This document shows, piece by piece, positions 18,127 through 27,448 of a stretch of DNA of 64,000 nucleotides. This stretch comes from G963665975 sp963665975 (GTDB lineage Bacteria; Bacteroidota; Rhodothermia; Rhodothermales; Bin80): assembly GCA_963665975.1 (NCBI GenBank), contig OY762508.1:496001-560000 (forward strand), in the 5' to 3' direction. The translations under genes and the position numbers were made by a program. The first letter of the stretch is position 1. The number at the start of each line of letters is the position of its first letter. The notes beneath the pieces were generated by a model. The model was not told the origin of the DNA. It saw only the letters and a program-made list of their open reading frames with translations, and ran no database searches.

Positions 18127-18788
18127 TTCGGGTCGTGGGTTCCGGCCGGTCGCATGAACGGCCAATCCCAATGCTGCTAACCCACGCTTCCGGAATGCGG
18201 TGGTCCGATGGGTACTGGCCTCAATTATCCTTAATTATGGGCAAGGGAAACCCAGTCGCACGGCCTTTCCGGTGGAAAGAATACTCCGTGGACGGTACAC
18301 AAAGAAAGCCGTTGAAGGGTCCGTCGTCAAGTAGTCTATTGTTCCCCGCGTCCGAATAACCCAGAATGGCTTCCAATCAAGGAAACGCTTACACTTCATT
18401 TAATTAGGATTTGATCCTGTACTGATCAACTGTTCTTGTAGTAAATGTCAATATTATTCGAATAAATTAAGGCCTTCTATTATCGAAAATAAAATTTTTT
18501 CACTCTTAGTTCATATATTCGAATGGTACGGGAGCCTCCTTTGCCGCGTGTTGGCCCCGTGTAACCGCTTTTCTGGCGCACCAGGGGCGGTGCATTCAAG
18601 ATGGCCATAAACTAGCAGGGTTTGCAGGCGTGTCGTGACCACCATAGATATGCACTCCCATGGCCTGCAGAACCGATTATGCACACATTCGGCAGTTGTC
18701 AGTAGCGGGTCGCAATGCCTATGTTGTTCGCACAAACGAACGCCGGATGTGGCGCTCATGCTCCTTCACCAAGACGATTGTACTTGCC
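18127..18788. other. Divergent intergenic region, gltB / outer-membrane protein
   Basis: About 660 bp lie between the two divergent starts. The stretch 18380-18520 is strikingly AT-rich compared with its neighbours. It contains two ATTCGAAT palindromes near 18458 and 18517. It most likely carries the promoters and operators for gltB and the plus-strand gene. No reading frame here looks real. Confidence 0.5.
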
Positions 18789-19484
18789 ATGAATACCTTC
18801 TACCGCGCAACATTCGCCCTGTTGTTTACGCTTGCCTTCGTCGCGCCATCTGCGGCCCAGTCCTTTGGTCTGGGAGCGGACATCGTTAGCCGGTACATCT
18901 GGCGCGGGACAGACTTCGGAGAATCTGCGAGCATCCAGCCGTATTTGTCCTTCAGCACCGGATCCGTCGAAATCGGAAGCTGGGCTTCGTACTCCGTTTC
19001 GGCTGACGGCGCCAACGCCAGCGAGCACGACCTGTACGTCAGCATCTCCTTGGGCTCCTTCAGCATCGGGTTTACGGACTACTATTTTCCTGCCCCGAAC
19101 GCGGCAGGCTTCTTCAATTTTGACTCCGACGGCGAGGGCGCGCACTGGATCGAACCAAACATCGGCTTCGAAGCGCCGGGTTCCTTTCCAATCTCCTTGT
19201 ACGCTGCCATGATGGTGCACAACGACCCGGATAATTCGCTGTATCTGGAGGCAAACCTTCCGCTGTCTGTTGAGGGGGTGGATGCAGGCATTACCGCAGG
19301 TATGGTTGCCGGCGAAAGTGGATTCTACGGCACCGAGGGCGCCGCACTGGTGAACCTCGGCCTGTCCGCCTCCAAGGAAATCGCGCTTTCCGAGGACTTC
19401 AGCCTTCCAGTCAGTGTGGCCTATATCGTAAACCCGGCCGCCGAACGCGCCTTCCTTGTATTTGGTGTCAACATTAGTTTGTAA
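18789..19484 (+). CDS. Putative outer-membrane beta-barrel protein (TorF-like)
   Basis: This 231-residue exported protein has a signal peptide ending near AAQ (residue 23). The rest alternates short amphipathic strands with polar turns. The mature start has the block ADIVSRYIWRGTDFG, resembling the SxYxxRG start of TorF/Gcw_chp-type putative porins, and the last residues (FLVFGVNISL) end in a hydrophobic strand as barrels do. Function is unknown. Some members of this group lie beside glutamate synthase or ammonium genes, and here it diverges from gltB. That hints at a nitrogen link, but it is inference only. The ATG at 18789 is chosen because it begins the signal peptide. Confidence 0.65.
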   Translation: MNTFYRATFALLFTLAFVAPSAAQSFGLGADIVSRYIWRGTDFGESASIQPYLSFSTGSVEIGSWASYSVSADGANASEHDLYVSISLGSFSIGFTDYYFPAPNAAGFFNFDSDGEGAHWIEPNIGFEAPGSFPISLYAAMMVHNDPDNSLYLEANLPLSVEGVDAGITAGMVAGESGFYGTEGAALVNLGLSASKEIALSEDFSLPVSVAYIVNPAAERAFLVFGVNISL

Positions 19485-19591
19485 GGCCGTCAGAGCGTGC
19501 GTTTGTTAGCTTCCGGCGAAGAACGCTTACGCAGGAACGTACTCTTGCCGGTTTAGGTGTATACGTCAGCTCAACTGTTCGAGGTACGCCT

Positions 19592-20698
19592 ATGCCAATT
19601 GCGGATATCAAACATAAGCTGGTTCAGACTACTCCACGCGTAAGCAGAATAATGCTGGCGGACCACCTCGCCAGAGAGGCTATCCTGCAACGCTATCGGC
19701 AGACCACCAGGGCCACCGAGCGTACGCACTGGCACATCATCTACCTGAAGAGCCAGGGCCGAGTTGTTCAGGAAATCGCCGACATCATGGGTTACAGCGC
19801 CGCCTGGGTGCGGCGCCTGATCCGCCGCTATAATGAAGTGGGACCGGATGCCTTCATCGTCCGCCAGGCTTCTGGCGTGCCTGCTGAGGCGGAGCATCTT
19901 GTTGCAGACCACGCCCGAAAGTCGGAAGAGCTGTTTGAAGCGCGGCTGGTCCAGCAGTCGATGCTGACCTCCCCGGTGCCAGATCACCCGGATCTGGACA
20001 TTGCCGTCTTTATGCAGACAGCCTCCGAGCTTTCTGGAGATTATTACGATTTTCATCTCTGTGATGACGGCACATTAACTACAGCTGTAGGCGATGCCAC
20101 CGGGCACGGCGCCAAGGCAGGAGTTATGGTGACGGCCACCAAAACCTTGTTCAAGGCCCTGGGACACGAGTCAGATATGCTCGTGCTCGTGCGCCGGCTC
20201 ACACAAACGCTGAAAAACCTGAACCTGCGCGGACTCTACATGCACCTGACCATCTGCCGGTACAGTGACTCCCGACTGCACTTTGTGGTAGCCGGTATGC
20301 CTCCGGTCCTGGTCTATCGCGCCGCCACAGGGCAGGTCCACGACCTCGTGTTAAAAGGCATGCCCCTGGGCAGCTTCCCGGAATTCCCCTACAAACAGTG
20401 CACGATCGAGTTTGCGCCTGGGGATACCGTGCTACTCATGAGCGACGGCTTCGTCGAGCTTCTCGACCGCGACGGCACCATGCTGGAGCCGCGCAGAGTG
20501 CTCGCCATCTTCAAGGAGGTTGCCCACAAGAATGCCGCGGACATTATTGCGCATCTCCGAAGCGCGGGCACAGCCTGGCAGAACACAAGGCCCCTTAACG
20601 ACGACGTGACGTTCGTCGTATTGAAACACAAAGGGCGGCCTCAGCGGCCATCTACGAAGAAACCCGCCGCCAGTACGGTACTGTCCGGAGGTTCGTAG
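19592..20698 (+). CDS. Helix-turn-helix / SpoIIE-type PP2C phosphatase fusion
   Basis: This 368-residue cytosolic protein joins two domains not usually seen together. Residues about 43-90 form a transposase-style helix-turn-helix (HWHIIYLKSQGRVVQEIADI, then YSAAWVRRLIRRYNEVGPDA), like the N-terminus of IS630-family enzymes. Residues about 105-345 form a SpoIIE/RsbU-type serine phosphatase with SGDYYDFH (148-155), GDATGHGAKAG (167-177), LMSDGFVEL (282-290) and NDDVTFV (336-342). The metal-binding acidic residues are therefore all present. RsbU-like phosphatases normally act on anti-sigma antagonists, so this could be a DNA-tethered regulator. No sensor domain, anti-sigma or antagonist gene lies nearby. 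Its 3' end overlaps the convergent DUF4249 gene by 58 bp. Confidence 0.8.
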   Translation: MPIADIKHKLVQTTPRVSRIMLADHLAREAILQRYRQTTRATERTHWHIIYLKSQGRVVQEIADIMGYSAAWVRRLIRRYNEVGPDAFIVRQASGVPAEAEHLVADHARKSEELFEARLVQQSMLTSPVPDHPDLDIAVFMQTASELSGDYYDFHLCDDGTLTTAVGDATGHGAKAGVMVTATKTLFKALGHESDMLVLVRRLTQTLKNLNLRGLYMHLTICRYSDSRLHFVVAGMPPVLVYRAATGQVHDLVLKGMPLGSFPEFPYKQCTIEFAPGDTVLLMSDGFVELLDRDGTMLEPRRVLAIFKEVAHKNAADIIAHLRSAGTAWQNTRPLNDDVTFVVLKHKGRPQRPSTKKPAASTVLSGGS

Positions 20699-21516
20699 TA
20701 GAACGACGCCTCGTAACCCGCCCCTACGAATCCGTATCCGTTCTCCACGTTCGAGAAGGTTCCGGGCTCGACGAGGGTTTCAGGATCATAGTGTCCCTCC
20801 GGCGGCACCCAATCCGCGTTCGACACCAGGACAAAGAGTTCCATCGCCTTCAGGCGCACGTCGGCTGCACGCTGGCCGCCACGAACGACGCGGGCGAAAA
20901 CCTGACGTGCATCCGTACTCATGGTGATCGCCACCACTGTGCCCCTACCCTCCTGCTCCTGATCCAGCGGATATTCGATCAGATAATTACCCTTGTTCGT
21001 GTAATACCAGACGCGAATGTCGTTCACGCGCGGTGCTTCTGACCAGTGCACCGGCAGAAGGACGTAGCCCTCGGCGACGGTCGGATCCAAGAGTACGGGC
21101 TCTGCCAATGGTGGAACGGTGACCTCCGCGCGACTCGTCACACCGTCGGAACGCGTAATCTCCAGGATATAGCTGTGGCCATAATCCGCCCGAAACGGCG
21201 ACCAGAAGACGTGGCCGTACCGCCCGCCGACAAACTGCTTCACACTGTCCCGCCAGACGTGCAGCAGACCGCTCGTGCGATCCATGGAAGCGACTCCGGC
21301 ATCCAGGGGCTCAGGCCGGATCAGGTCCAGCCGCTGCTCAATGGCATAGATGCGCATGGCCTGGGTGTCCGCTCGCGCATCGAAGAATCCGTAGACCGAA
21401 TACGCACGATCTGTGCCCAGGACCGCCGTTACCTCTTCCTGGCAACCCATGCAAAAAAGTGCGGAGGCAAGCACCAGGGCACAGGCCAGGCGCGATCTGT
21501 GACGGCCAGAAAACAT
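20641..21516 (-). CDS. DUF4249-type outer-membrane lipoprotein
   Basis: This 291-residue lipoprotein has signal region CALVLASALFCMGC with the lipid-acceptor cysteine at about residue 25. A four-strand pattern and a late FSNVENGYGFVGAGYEASF match the conserved C-terminal block of DUF4249 proteins (ENGYGIF or similar). DUF4249 has no proven function. In Bacteroidota it usually sits beside a TonB-dependent receptor and is thought to be a surface partner. Here its ATG overlaps the receptor's TGA by one base, so it is translated after the receptor. It lacks the TPR fold of SusD. Its 3' end runs 58 bp into the convergent phosphatase gene. Confidence 0.75.
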   Translation of the reverse strand: MFSGRHRSRLACALVLASALFCMGCQEEVTAVLGTDRAYSVYGFFDARADTQAMRIYAIEQRLDLIRPEPLDAGVASMDRTSGLLHVWRDSVKQFVGGRYGHVFWSPFRADYGHSYILEITRSDGVTSRAEVTVPPLAEPVLLDPTVAEGYVLLPVHWSEAPRVNDIRVWYYTNKGNYLIEYPLDQEQEGRGTVVAITMSTDARQVFARVVRGGQRAADVRLKAMELFVLVSNADWVPPEGHYDPETLVEPGTFSNVENGYGFVGAGYEASFYYEPPDSTVLAAGFFVDGR

Positions 21517-23795
21517 CAGTTAATAGCGAGTTTGATGCCGAGAGAGGGAATCAGCGGAAGCTGATCGGCGCGCTGCAGCGTGAATACGTCCAAAAAGAAT
21601 ATGTTGGCGCGGTCATACGCGTTCAGGACACTGGCCTGCACGGTGACATCACCACCCGGGAATTCGAATGTCCGCTCGGCTGAAAGATCCAACCGGTGAT
21701 ACGTAGGCAAGATGCCGTTGAACGGACGCTCGTAGATGACACGGCGACTGCCGGGATCCTCGTAGATGTCTGCCTTGCCATCCATGAGCAAAAAGCCGTC
21801 AAAGCCCAATGCGCGGTTAAACGGCAGCCCCGAACCGAACTGCCACCGAGCAGTCAGCTGAATCCCGCTGATCTGCGTTGTGGCCATCATGTTTATCTGG
21901 TGACGCCGGTCATGCCCCGGTCGAAACCGGTAGGTGTCGCTGCCGAACCACAACGCAAGAGACGGCTGGGTGGCTGTGTACCGTACCGACGAAAGACCAT
22001 AATTGATGTAACCATAGATCCATGGCCTTCGCACCTCAACACGAAGGTCGAGCCCGAATACGCGGCCGTTGGCCTGCTGCAGCCTGTTCGTCAGGCGTGG
22101 CAACGGAGTCCATTCCGCGATGTACAGGTTGTACAACTTCTTGTAGTATCCCTCCACAGCCATTTCCAGGCCACCCTCAAATGTCCGCTGATAGCCGGCT
22201 ATCGCATGGAGCGCACGCGGCACGTCTCCCATCGGCGCTGCACTCCATGCAGTAAACGTGGTTGCGGCATCACGCCGGTCGCTGATGCCAACAATTTCCT
22301 GGTGAAAGAGCCCGACGGCGGCGCTTACCTGATGCGGCCCCGTAGCCCAGACGCCCCGCACACGGGGTTCCAAGTAGACCCGCCTTTTGCTGGGAAAGTT
22401 GTGGACGCGCAGGCTGGGTGTGAACACGCTCCGGGCGTTCAGTCGAAAATCCGGCGCCACATACAGCCCCGCCTCCGTGACGTACTCCGTGTCCAGGCGC
22501 AACTCCTGATATAGTCCGCCCAACTCGCTGCTCAGCGATAGCGTACGCGCAAAGAGTCCCCATTTCAGGTCAGCAAAAGGCGTGTAGTGCGTAATGTTGG
22601 CCTCAAGATTGATGCGCGCCGTCGTGGACGTTCTGAGCGGCGCATCCCGAGGACCACGCTCGTTGGTGTGCGCAGAGTACGAAAACATGAACTCCGCGAG
22701 AATCGGCAAACTGCCCGGCAGAAAAAGGTATCGCGCGCCAATGGCGTCATTGCGCCACCGCACTTCGTCGCGGGGTGCCGCACCCGAAGTCTGCCCCACA
22801 TTGCCTCGATCGACTGTTCTGAGCCCCGTAAATGACACCCTGCTGTTGCGATGCACCTTGCCATGCAGTTTTACGAACAAGTCGTTGAATGCCAGGGGTA
22901 GCGGCTGATCTATGACCCTGGAGGCTACCTGCTCCAGGACAGATTGTCGGAACGATGCCAGGAACGAATACCGCCCGCCACGGTCAATCGGACCTTCGAT
23001 TAGCGCTCCTGCCACAAACGGAGACACGGACGCTGAGCCTGCAATCCTCTGATTGTTGCCGTTACGTGACCATGCATCGATAACCGACGAAATCCGCCCT
23101 CCAAAACGAGCACCAAAACCGCCCGCATATAAATCCACACTGCTGAGTACATCCGACGGAAATGCGGAATAGTAGCTCAGAATATGGAACGGCTGGTAGA
23201 CCAAAATGCCATCGAGGAGCACAAGATTCTGCGTCGGCTCACCCCCTCGCACATAGAACTGGCCACCCTGGTCACCCACAATGACCACTCCTGGCAGCGT
23301 GGTCAGGAATAATCCCAGATCTCCAGTTATGTCCGGGCCGGGCACACGCTCGATGTCCTGGGGACGGATGGTCTGCATGCCGGCGGTCAGATCCGCGATG
23401 CGGCCTTCCTGATCGGCTTCGATGACAAGCTCGTCCAAGTATTCCTCAGACGCCTCCAGGGAAACGTCTATGCTGCGGATTTCCCGGGCCTCCAGGCTGA
23501 GTGAGTCGCGGAACGTACGATATCCGACAAACGAGACGCGTAGCACGTAGACGCCCGGCGAGAGGCCGGCGATCACATATAGCCCGTCTGCGGTCGTTGC
23601 ACTACCGGTAATGATCCCGGTGGAGTCTTCCAACGCTACGTTGACATTCTGCAAGCCTGTACCGGTGGCCGCATCCGTCACAAAGCCGCGGACCGTGGCG
23701 GTCTGCGCGGCCACGCGAGGCGCAGCCAGTAGCCCGCAGCATACCAGCACCAGCGTAATTCTGAGCATGGTCGGAAGCTGTCCGCGTAGCCGCAT
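21516..23795 (-). CDS. TonB-dependent receptor with CarboxypepD_reg-like domain
   Basis: This outer-membrane receptor of about 759 residues is expected to import an unknown ligand using TonB energy. After a signal peptide ending VAAQ come a carboxypeptidase-regulatory-like domain (VRGFVTDAATGTGLQNVNVA, then VSFVGYRTF), a plug domain (GGQFYVRGGEPTQNLVLLDG, FGARFGGRISSVID) and a 22-strand-type barrel. ATG 23795 is one of three in-frame choices. 23861 is the longest and 23768 starts right at the signal peptide. It pairs with the downstream DUF4249 lipoprotein by a one-base overlap. The missing SusD argues against a classical polysaccharide locus. Confidence 0.85.
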   Translation of the reverse strand: MRLRGQLPTMLRITLVLVCCGLLAAPRVAAQTATVRGFVTDAATGTGLQNVNVALEDSTGIITGSATTADGLYVIAGLSPGVYVLRVSFVGYRTFRDSLSLEAREIRSIDVSLEASEEYLDELVIEADQEGRIADLTAGMQTIRPQDIERVPGPDITGDLGLFLTTLPGVVIVGDQGGQFYVRGGEPTQNLVLLDGILVYQPFHILSYYSAFPSDVLSSVDLYAGGFGARFGGRISSVIDAWSRNGNNQRIAGSASVSPFVAGALIEGPIDRGGRYSFLASFRQSVLEQVASRVIDQPLPLAFNDLFVKLHGKVHRNSRVSFTGLRTVDRGNVGQTSGAAPRDEVRWRNDAIGARYLFLPGSLPILAEFMFSYSAHTNERGPRDAPLRTSTTARINLEANITHYTPFADLKWGLFARTLSLSSELGGLYQELRLDTEYVTEAGLYVAPDFRLNARSVFTPSLRVHNFPSKRRVYLEPRVRGVWATGPHQVSAAVGLFHQEIVGISDRRDAATTFTAWSAAPMGDVPRALHAIAGYQRTFEGGLEMAVEGYYKKLYNLYIAEWTPLPRLTNRLQQANGRVFGLDLRVEVRRPWIYGYINYGLSSVRYTATQPSLALWFGSDTYRFRPGHDRRHQINMMATTQISGIQLTARWQFGSGLPFNRALGFDGFLLMDGKADIYEDPGSRRVIYERPFNGILPTYHRLDLSAERTFEFPGGDVTVQASVLNAYDRANIFFLDVFTLQRADQLPLIPSLGIKLAIN

Positions 23796-23909
23796 CCTGG
23801 AATTGGTGGGTCTTCTGCACTCTATGGTACGCGTCAGGCGTTGCTTGGCTTCGCGGTGCATCCTGTAGTGCCCTGTGGTCTACTTGATCTTTGCCAACTC
23901 TTTCCCGGC

Positions 23910-24857
23910 ATGGCCTCCGTTCGTACCTTGCTTGCCCCTAACCCCTACGATCGTTTTTCTGTGGCACGACTGATTGATGGTAAAAAGATTTCGGCGCAAG
24001 TCCGAGCCGAAGTACGCAACGATGTCGACCAATGGATCGCTCGCGGCCATCGCGCCCCCTATCTGGCCGTTGTTCTAGTCGGAGAAAACCCGGCTTCGGC
24101 CTCATACGTGCGGGGCAAACTGAAGGCGAGTGCCGCGGCTGGCATTGCGGGCGAAACCTTGAAGTATGATGCCGACCTGTCCGAGTCTGCGCTCCTGGAA
24201 TTGATCGCCAGGCTCAATGACGACCGCGGTGTCGACGGCATCCTGGTGCAACTGCCGCTTCCGGACCATATCCATACGGACCGTGTGGTTCAGAGTCTGA
24301 GCCCCGACAAGGATGTCGATGGATTGCACGTTGTCAATGCAGGACGACTTGTGACGGGACAGGAGGGATTTCTGCCTTGCACGCCCGCCGGGATTATGGA
24401 ACTGCTGCGCCAGTCGGAAATTCCTACACGCGGCAAGCATGCTGTTGTGATCGGCCGCTCCAATCTTGTCGGCAAGCCACTGGCCAGCCTGCTAATGCGC
24501 AAGGGTGCCGATGCCACAGTCACTGTGTGTCACAGCCGCACGCGCGACCTCGCTGCCATTTGTCGTCAGGCTGACATTCTGGTGGCCGCTATCGGGCACC
24601 CACACTTTGTCACCGCAGACATGGCAAAGCAAGGGGTCACCATCGTTGACGTGGGCATAAATCGCGTCGAGGATCCACAGAGCAAGCGTGGCTACAGGCT
24701 CGTCGGCGATGTCGACTTTGATGCCGTAATGGACAAGGCTGGCTGGATTACGCCGGTGCCAGGTGGCGTTGGGCCGATGACCATAGCCATGCTGCTGCGC
24801 AACACGCTGACAGCGGCGCAGCGCAGACAAGCCAAGAGCAAGAGGTGCGTTCCATGA
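23910..24857 (+). CDS. folD: Bifunctional methylenetetrahydrofolate dehydrogenase/cyclohydrolase
   Basis: FolD interconverts 5,10-methylene-, methenyl- and 10-formyl-tetrahydrofolate, with NADP. Visible blocks are ASASYVRGKLKA (containing the catalytic region Tyr/Lys), VQLPLPDHI, SPDKDVDGLH, the nucleotide-binding GRSNLVGKPLA and the terminal PVPGGVGPMTIAMLL. Length (315 residues) is slightly long. The GTG at 23961 would give a family-typical start (RLIDGKKI), so the first 17 residues are uncertain. It overlaps mscS by 4 bp (ATGA, 24854-24857), and its start lies close to the divergent TonB receptor gene. Confidence 0.93.
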   Translation: MASVRTLLAPNPYDRFSVARLIDGKKISAQVRAEVRNDVDQWIARGHRAPYLAVVLVGENPASASYVRGKLKASAAAGIAGETLKYDADLSESALLELIARLNDDRGVDGILVQLPLPDHIHTDRVVQSLSPDKDVDGLHVVNAGRLVTGQEGFLPCTPAGIMELLRQSEIPTRGKHAVVIGRSNLVGKPLASLLMRKGADATVTVCHSRTRDLAAICRQADILVAAIGHPHFVTADMAKQGVTIVDVGINRVEDPQSKRGYRLVGDVDFDAVMDKAGWITPVPGGVGPMTIAMLLRNTLTAAQRRQAKSKRCVP

Positions 24858-25879
24858 CCGGTGCCAGGCGTGTACTCATATTCCAGGAAGCTCCGGCTGA
24901 CAGCCTGACGGCCGCCCTGGATACCACGACGGCCATCCAGGAGCAGGCGCAAGACACAGCCTCTGCCACTGCACCGCTGAATCTTGATTTGGCGGAGGCA
25001 AGCGATCAATTGCTTTCCGGTGAATTCGGCCTGTCTGTGTCTACGCTATCAGACAACCTGGGACGACTCATGGAAATGCTTTTTCCGCGTATTGTGACGG
25101 CAATTGCGGTACTAGTCACCTTCTATGTCCTGTACAGAATCCTGTATGTACTGTTGCGTAAAGTCCTACAGCGCAGCACCTTTGTTGACGCTGGCCTACA
25201 GACGCTGGCAATGCAAGGCTTTCGCATGGCATCAGCCATTTTCATCGCCGTCATGGTGCTGGGTGAGCTGGGATTTAATGTTGCCGTCCTGATAGGAGGC
25301 CTCGGCGTTGCTGGCCTGGCGGTCAGCTTCGCCGCGCGAGACACGCTGGAAAACGTGATTTCCGGCGTCACTATCCTGGTTGACCGCCCTTTCCGCATTG
25401 GGGATCGGGTTATCGTAAGAGGGACGTATGGAGCCGTCAGGGAGATCACCTTGCGATCCACACGGATACGCACGGCGAACAACGAAATCATGGTGATGCC
25501 CAATCTGCACATGATCAACGAACCGCTCGTCAACCAGACCATGCTCGAACCCTTGCGTGTAGACATACCGTTCGGAATCGCTTACAAGGAATTTCCACAA
25601 GAGGCCAGGGCGGTGATTCTGCAACTCACGGAAGGGGATGATCGGCTGCACCCGGAGCATCCGCCACAGGTCTCCGTAACGGCGCTAAATGAGTCCAGCA
25701 CCGACATGGTGCTGTGGATTTTTATCAAGGACGCCAACGAAAGAATTGATGTCCAGAACGAGTACACCGAACGCGTGCGCGAAGCGCTGCGCGAGGCGAA
25801 TATCGAAATTCCTTTCCCGCACATCCAACTAAAGGTGAGTGAGCCCGTAGTGCTCGGAGACGCCGCAACCCAATCCTGA
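24854..25879 (+). CDS. MscS-family small-conductance mechanosensitive channel
   Basis: This 341-residue inner-membrane channel should release solutes on hypo-osmotic shock. After an unusual polar, alanine/threonine-rich leader of about 65 residues come transmembrane helices at roughly 80-105 and 120-140. The pore helix, a Gly/Ala-rich run (VLIGGLGVAGLAVSFAARDT), follows. The cytoplasmic beta domain carries the family block RPFRIGDRVIV, then ITLRSTRIRT and VMPN. The ATG start overlaps the folD stop (ATGA) and has GAGG upstream, so the two are coupled. The leader could be a lumenal extension, and its role is unclear. Confidence 0.88.
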   Translation: MTGARRVLIFQEAPADSLTAALDTTTAIQEQAQDTASATAPLNLDLAEASDQLLSGEFGLSVSTLSDNLGRLMEMLFPRIVTAIAVLVTFYVLYRILYVLLRKVLQRSTFVDAGLQTLAMQGFRMASAIFIAVMVLGELGFNVAVLIGGLGVAGLAVSFAARDTLENVISGVTILVDRPFRIGDRVIVRGTYGAVREITLRSTRIRTANNEIMVMPNLHMINEPLVNQTMLEPLRVDIPFGIAYKEFPQEARAVILQLTEGDDRLHPEHPPQVSVTALNESSTDMVLWIFIKDANERIDVQNEYTERVREALREANIEIPFPHIQLKVSEPVVLGDAATQS

Positions 25880-25885
25880 GCAGTC

Positions 25886-27241
25886 CTACGCCAACACCTG
25901 AAACAGGCCGTAGGCGGCCACCAGCATAATCGCGCAGACGCTCACCCACAGCACCATGTCATACGTCCGGCCGGGCCTGAGCCCGCCGGGCAGACGTCGA
26001 TAGCGGAAGTGTAGCACAGCCATCACCACGATTCCCAGGATGACGGTCCCCGCGACTCCTCCGATGATGACCATCAGGGCCGGCGCCTTCAACACGAGAA
26101 ACAGCGTCGCCCACACCAGCGGGAAGCTCCATGCCAGAACAGCAATCGATCGGCGACGATGCCGTACGTTTCTGAAATCCAGCCATCCGATCTGGCCAAA
26201 GGCATCGGAGAACAGCCGGGTCCAGATGGCAAGCGCACCGAACAGCGTAGAAAACAGCACCACCCAGGCGCCGATCAGGAACACGGTGCCCGCCCAGGGA
26301 CCCAGGCTCTCGGTGTACAGGCGGGAGAGTGTCTCCACGAGTTCCATGCCTTCCGGCAGAAGATTCTGACGGTATAGAATGGCGGCGCCGAGCAGGTAGA
26401 ATGCCGCCGTCATGGCCGTATACACGACCATCGACAGGATCGCATCCAGGGTCATCACCCGGATCCATCCCCTGGCGCGCTGCATCCAGGCGTCCGTGCG
26501 CTCCCGCGGTCCGGTGTGCGCGGCATAACCCTTCTCGATGAGCCAGTAGTTGTAGGCCATGATTTCGTCGCCGCCAACGCCCGTTATTCCAAACGCACCA
26601 ATGGCGACAAAAACGACCTCTTCCGGCAGTTGAAGAGTTAGCCCGCTTAGCAACTCGACCGACGTAATCTGGTGGGGCGTATACTGCAGTGCGGCGACCG
26701 AAACGATCGTGAGCAGCGTAAACAGGGCAATGAGGCCTATAGAGACCCTCTCTATTGGCTGATAGTGTCCCCGATAAATGATCAGAGATGCAACAATGGC
26801 CGTGACATAGCACCATACGGCGAGCGGCACCTGTGGCAGCGCCATATGGGTGATCAGAGCGGCTCCACCTACAATTCCTCCTACCTGCAGGAGCTTGACC
26901 GACATGAGGACGAGCCATGTCCATATCGACCAATGGGCCTTCCCGAAGCGGGGTCCGGGCAGCTTGTTGAGAGCCTGCATCGTGGTTTCGCCCGAATAGA
27001 TCGCCTGCTTTCCAAATTCGAGCTGGACCGCTACCTTGACAAAACAACTTACCAGGATCACCCAGAACGTTACGAACCCCGCTTCCGCACCCAACCGTGT
27101 GGTCGCAATCAGCTCTCCGGATCCCACAATTGAAGCAGACAGAATGAAACCGGGCCCCAGAAAACGTATGCGCTGCCGGAAGGACACCGGCGCGGCAAGA
27201 ATCGTGTCACCGGAAACGAGATAAGGATCGTGGCTCGACAT
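25886..27241 (-). CDS. Nramp-like transporter lacking the canonical DPGN motif
   Basis: This 451-residue polytopic inner-membrane protein has about 11 predicted helices and the overall Nramp layout. In TM1, where metal transporters carry DPGN, it reads GPGFILSASIVGSGELIATT. The usual aspartate and asparagine are replaced by a Gly-Ser-Gly-Glu string. In TM6 it reads AFGITGVGGDEIMAYNYW, with no Met-Pro-His. The substrate may therefore not be Mn or Fe. The ATG at 27241 is preferred to an in-frame start at 27325 because only non-conserved residues precede it. It converges on mscS with 6 bp between stops, so it has its own promoter region shared with the aldolase gene. Confidence 0.75.
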   Translation of the reverse strand: MSSHDPYLVSGDTILAAPVSFRQRIRFLGPGFILSASIVGSGELIATTRLGAEAGFVTFWVILVSCFVKVAVQLEFGKQAIYSGETTMQALNKLPGPRFGKAHWSIWTWLVLMSVKLLQVGGIVGGAALITHMALPQVPLAVWCYVTAIVASLIIYRGHYQPIERVSIGLIALFTLLTIVSVAALQYTPHQITSVELLSGLTLQLPEEVVFVAIGAFGITGVGGDEIMAYNYWLIEKGYAAHTGPRERTDAWMQRARGWIRVMTLDAILSMVVYTAMTAAFYLLGAAILYRQNLLPEGMELVETLSRLYTESLGPWAGTVFLIGAWVVLFSTLFGALAIWTRLFSDAFGQIGWLDFRNVRHRRRSIAVLAWSFPLVWATLFLVLKAPALMVIIGGVAGTVILGIVVMAVLHFRYRRLPGGLRPGRTYDMVLWVSVCAIMLVAAYGLFQVLA

Positions 27242-27448
27242 CGGGGGGTGCAAAGATAGGACTGGCTTCGGTGGGTAACATACGAAACGCCCGCTTTTGC
27301 ACATGCGGCGGGCAAACGCCGGCACTGCCTTGTGCCTGACAATTGCGACTATCCGCCCTCATCTTCGTCATCTTCTCTCAGCACGATTGCCTGTAATTTC
27401 CTAACCTCTCTGGCGGCTTCGCATCCGTACTCATCCACACCAGTCCGC

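Noticed and set aside
18511..18759. A minus-strand frame in the gltB/porin gap.
   Set aside because: No start context, no motif, and it lies in a promoter-like AT-rich region.
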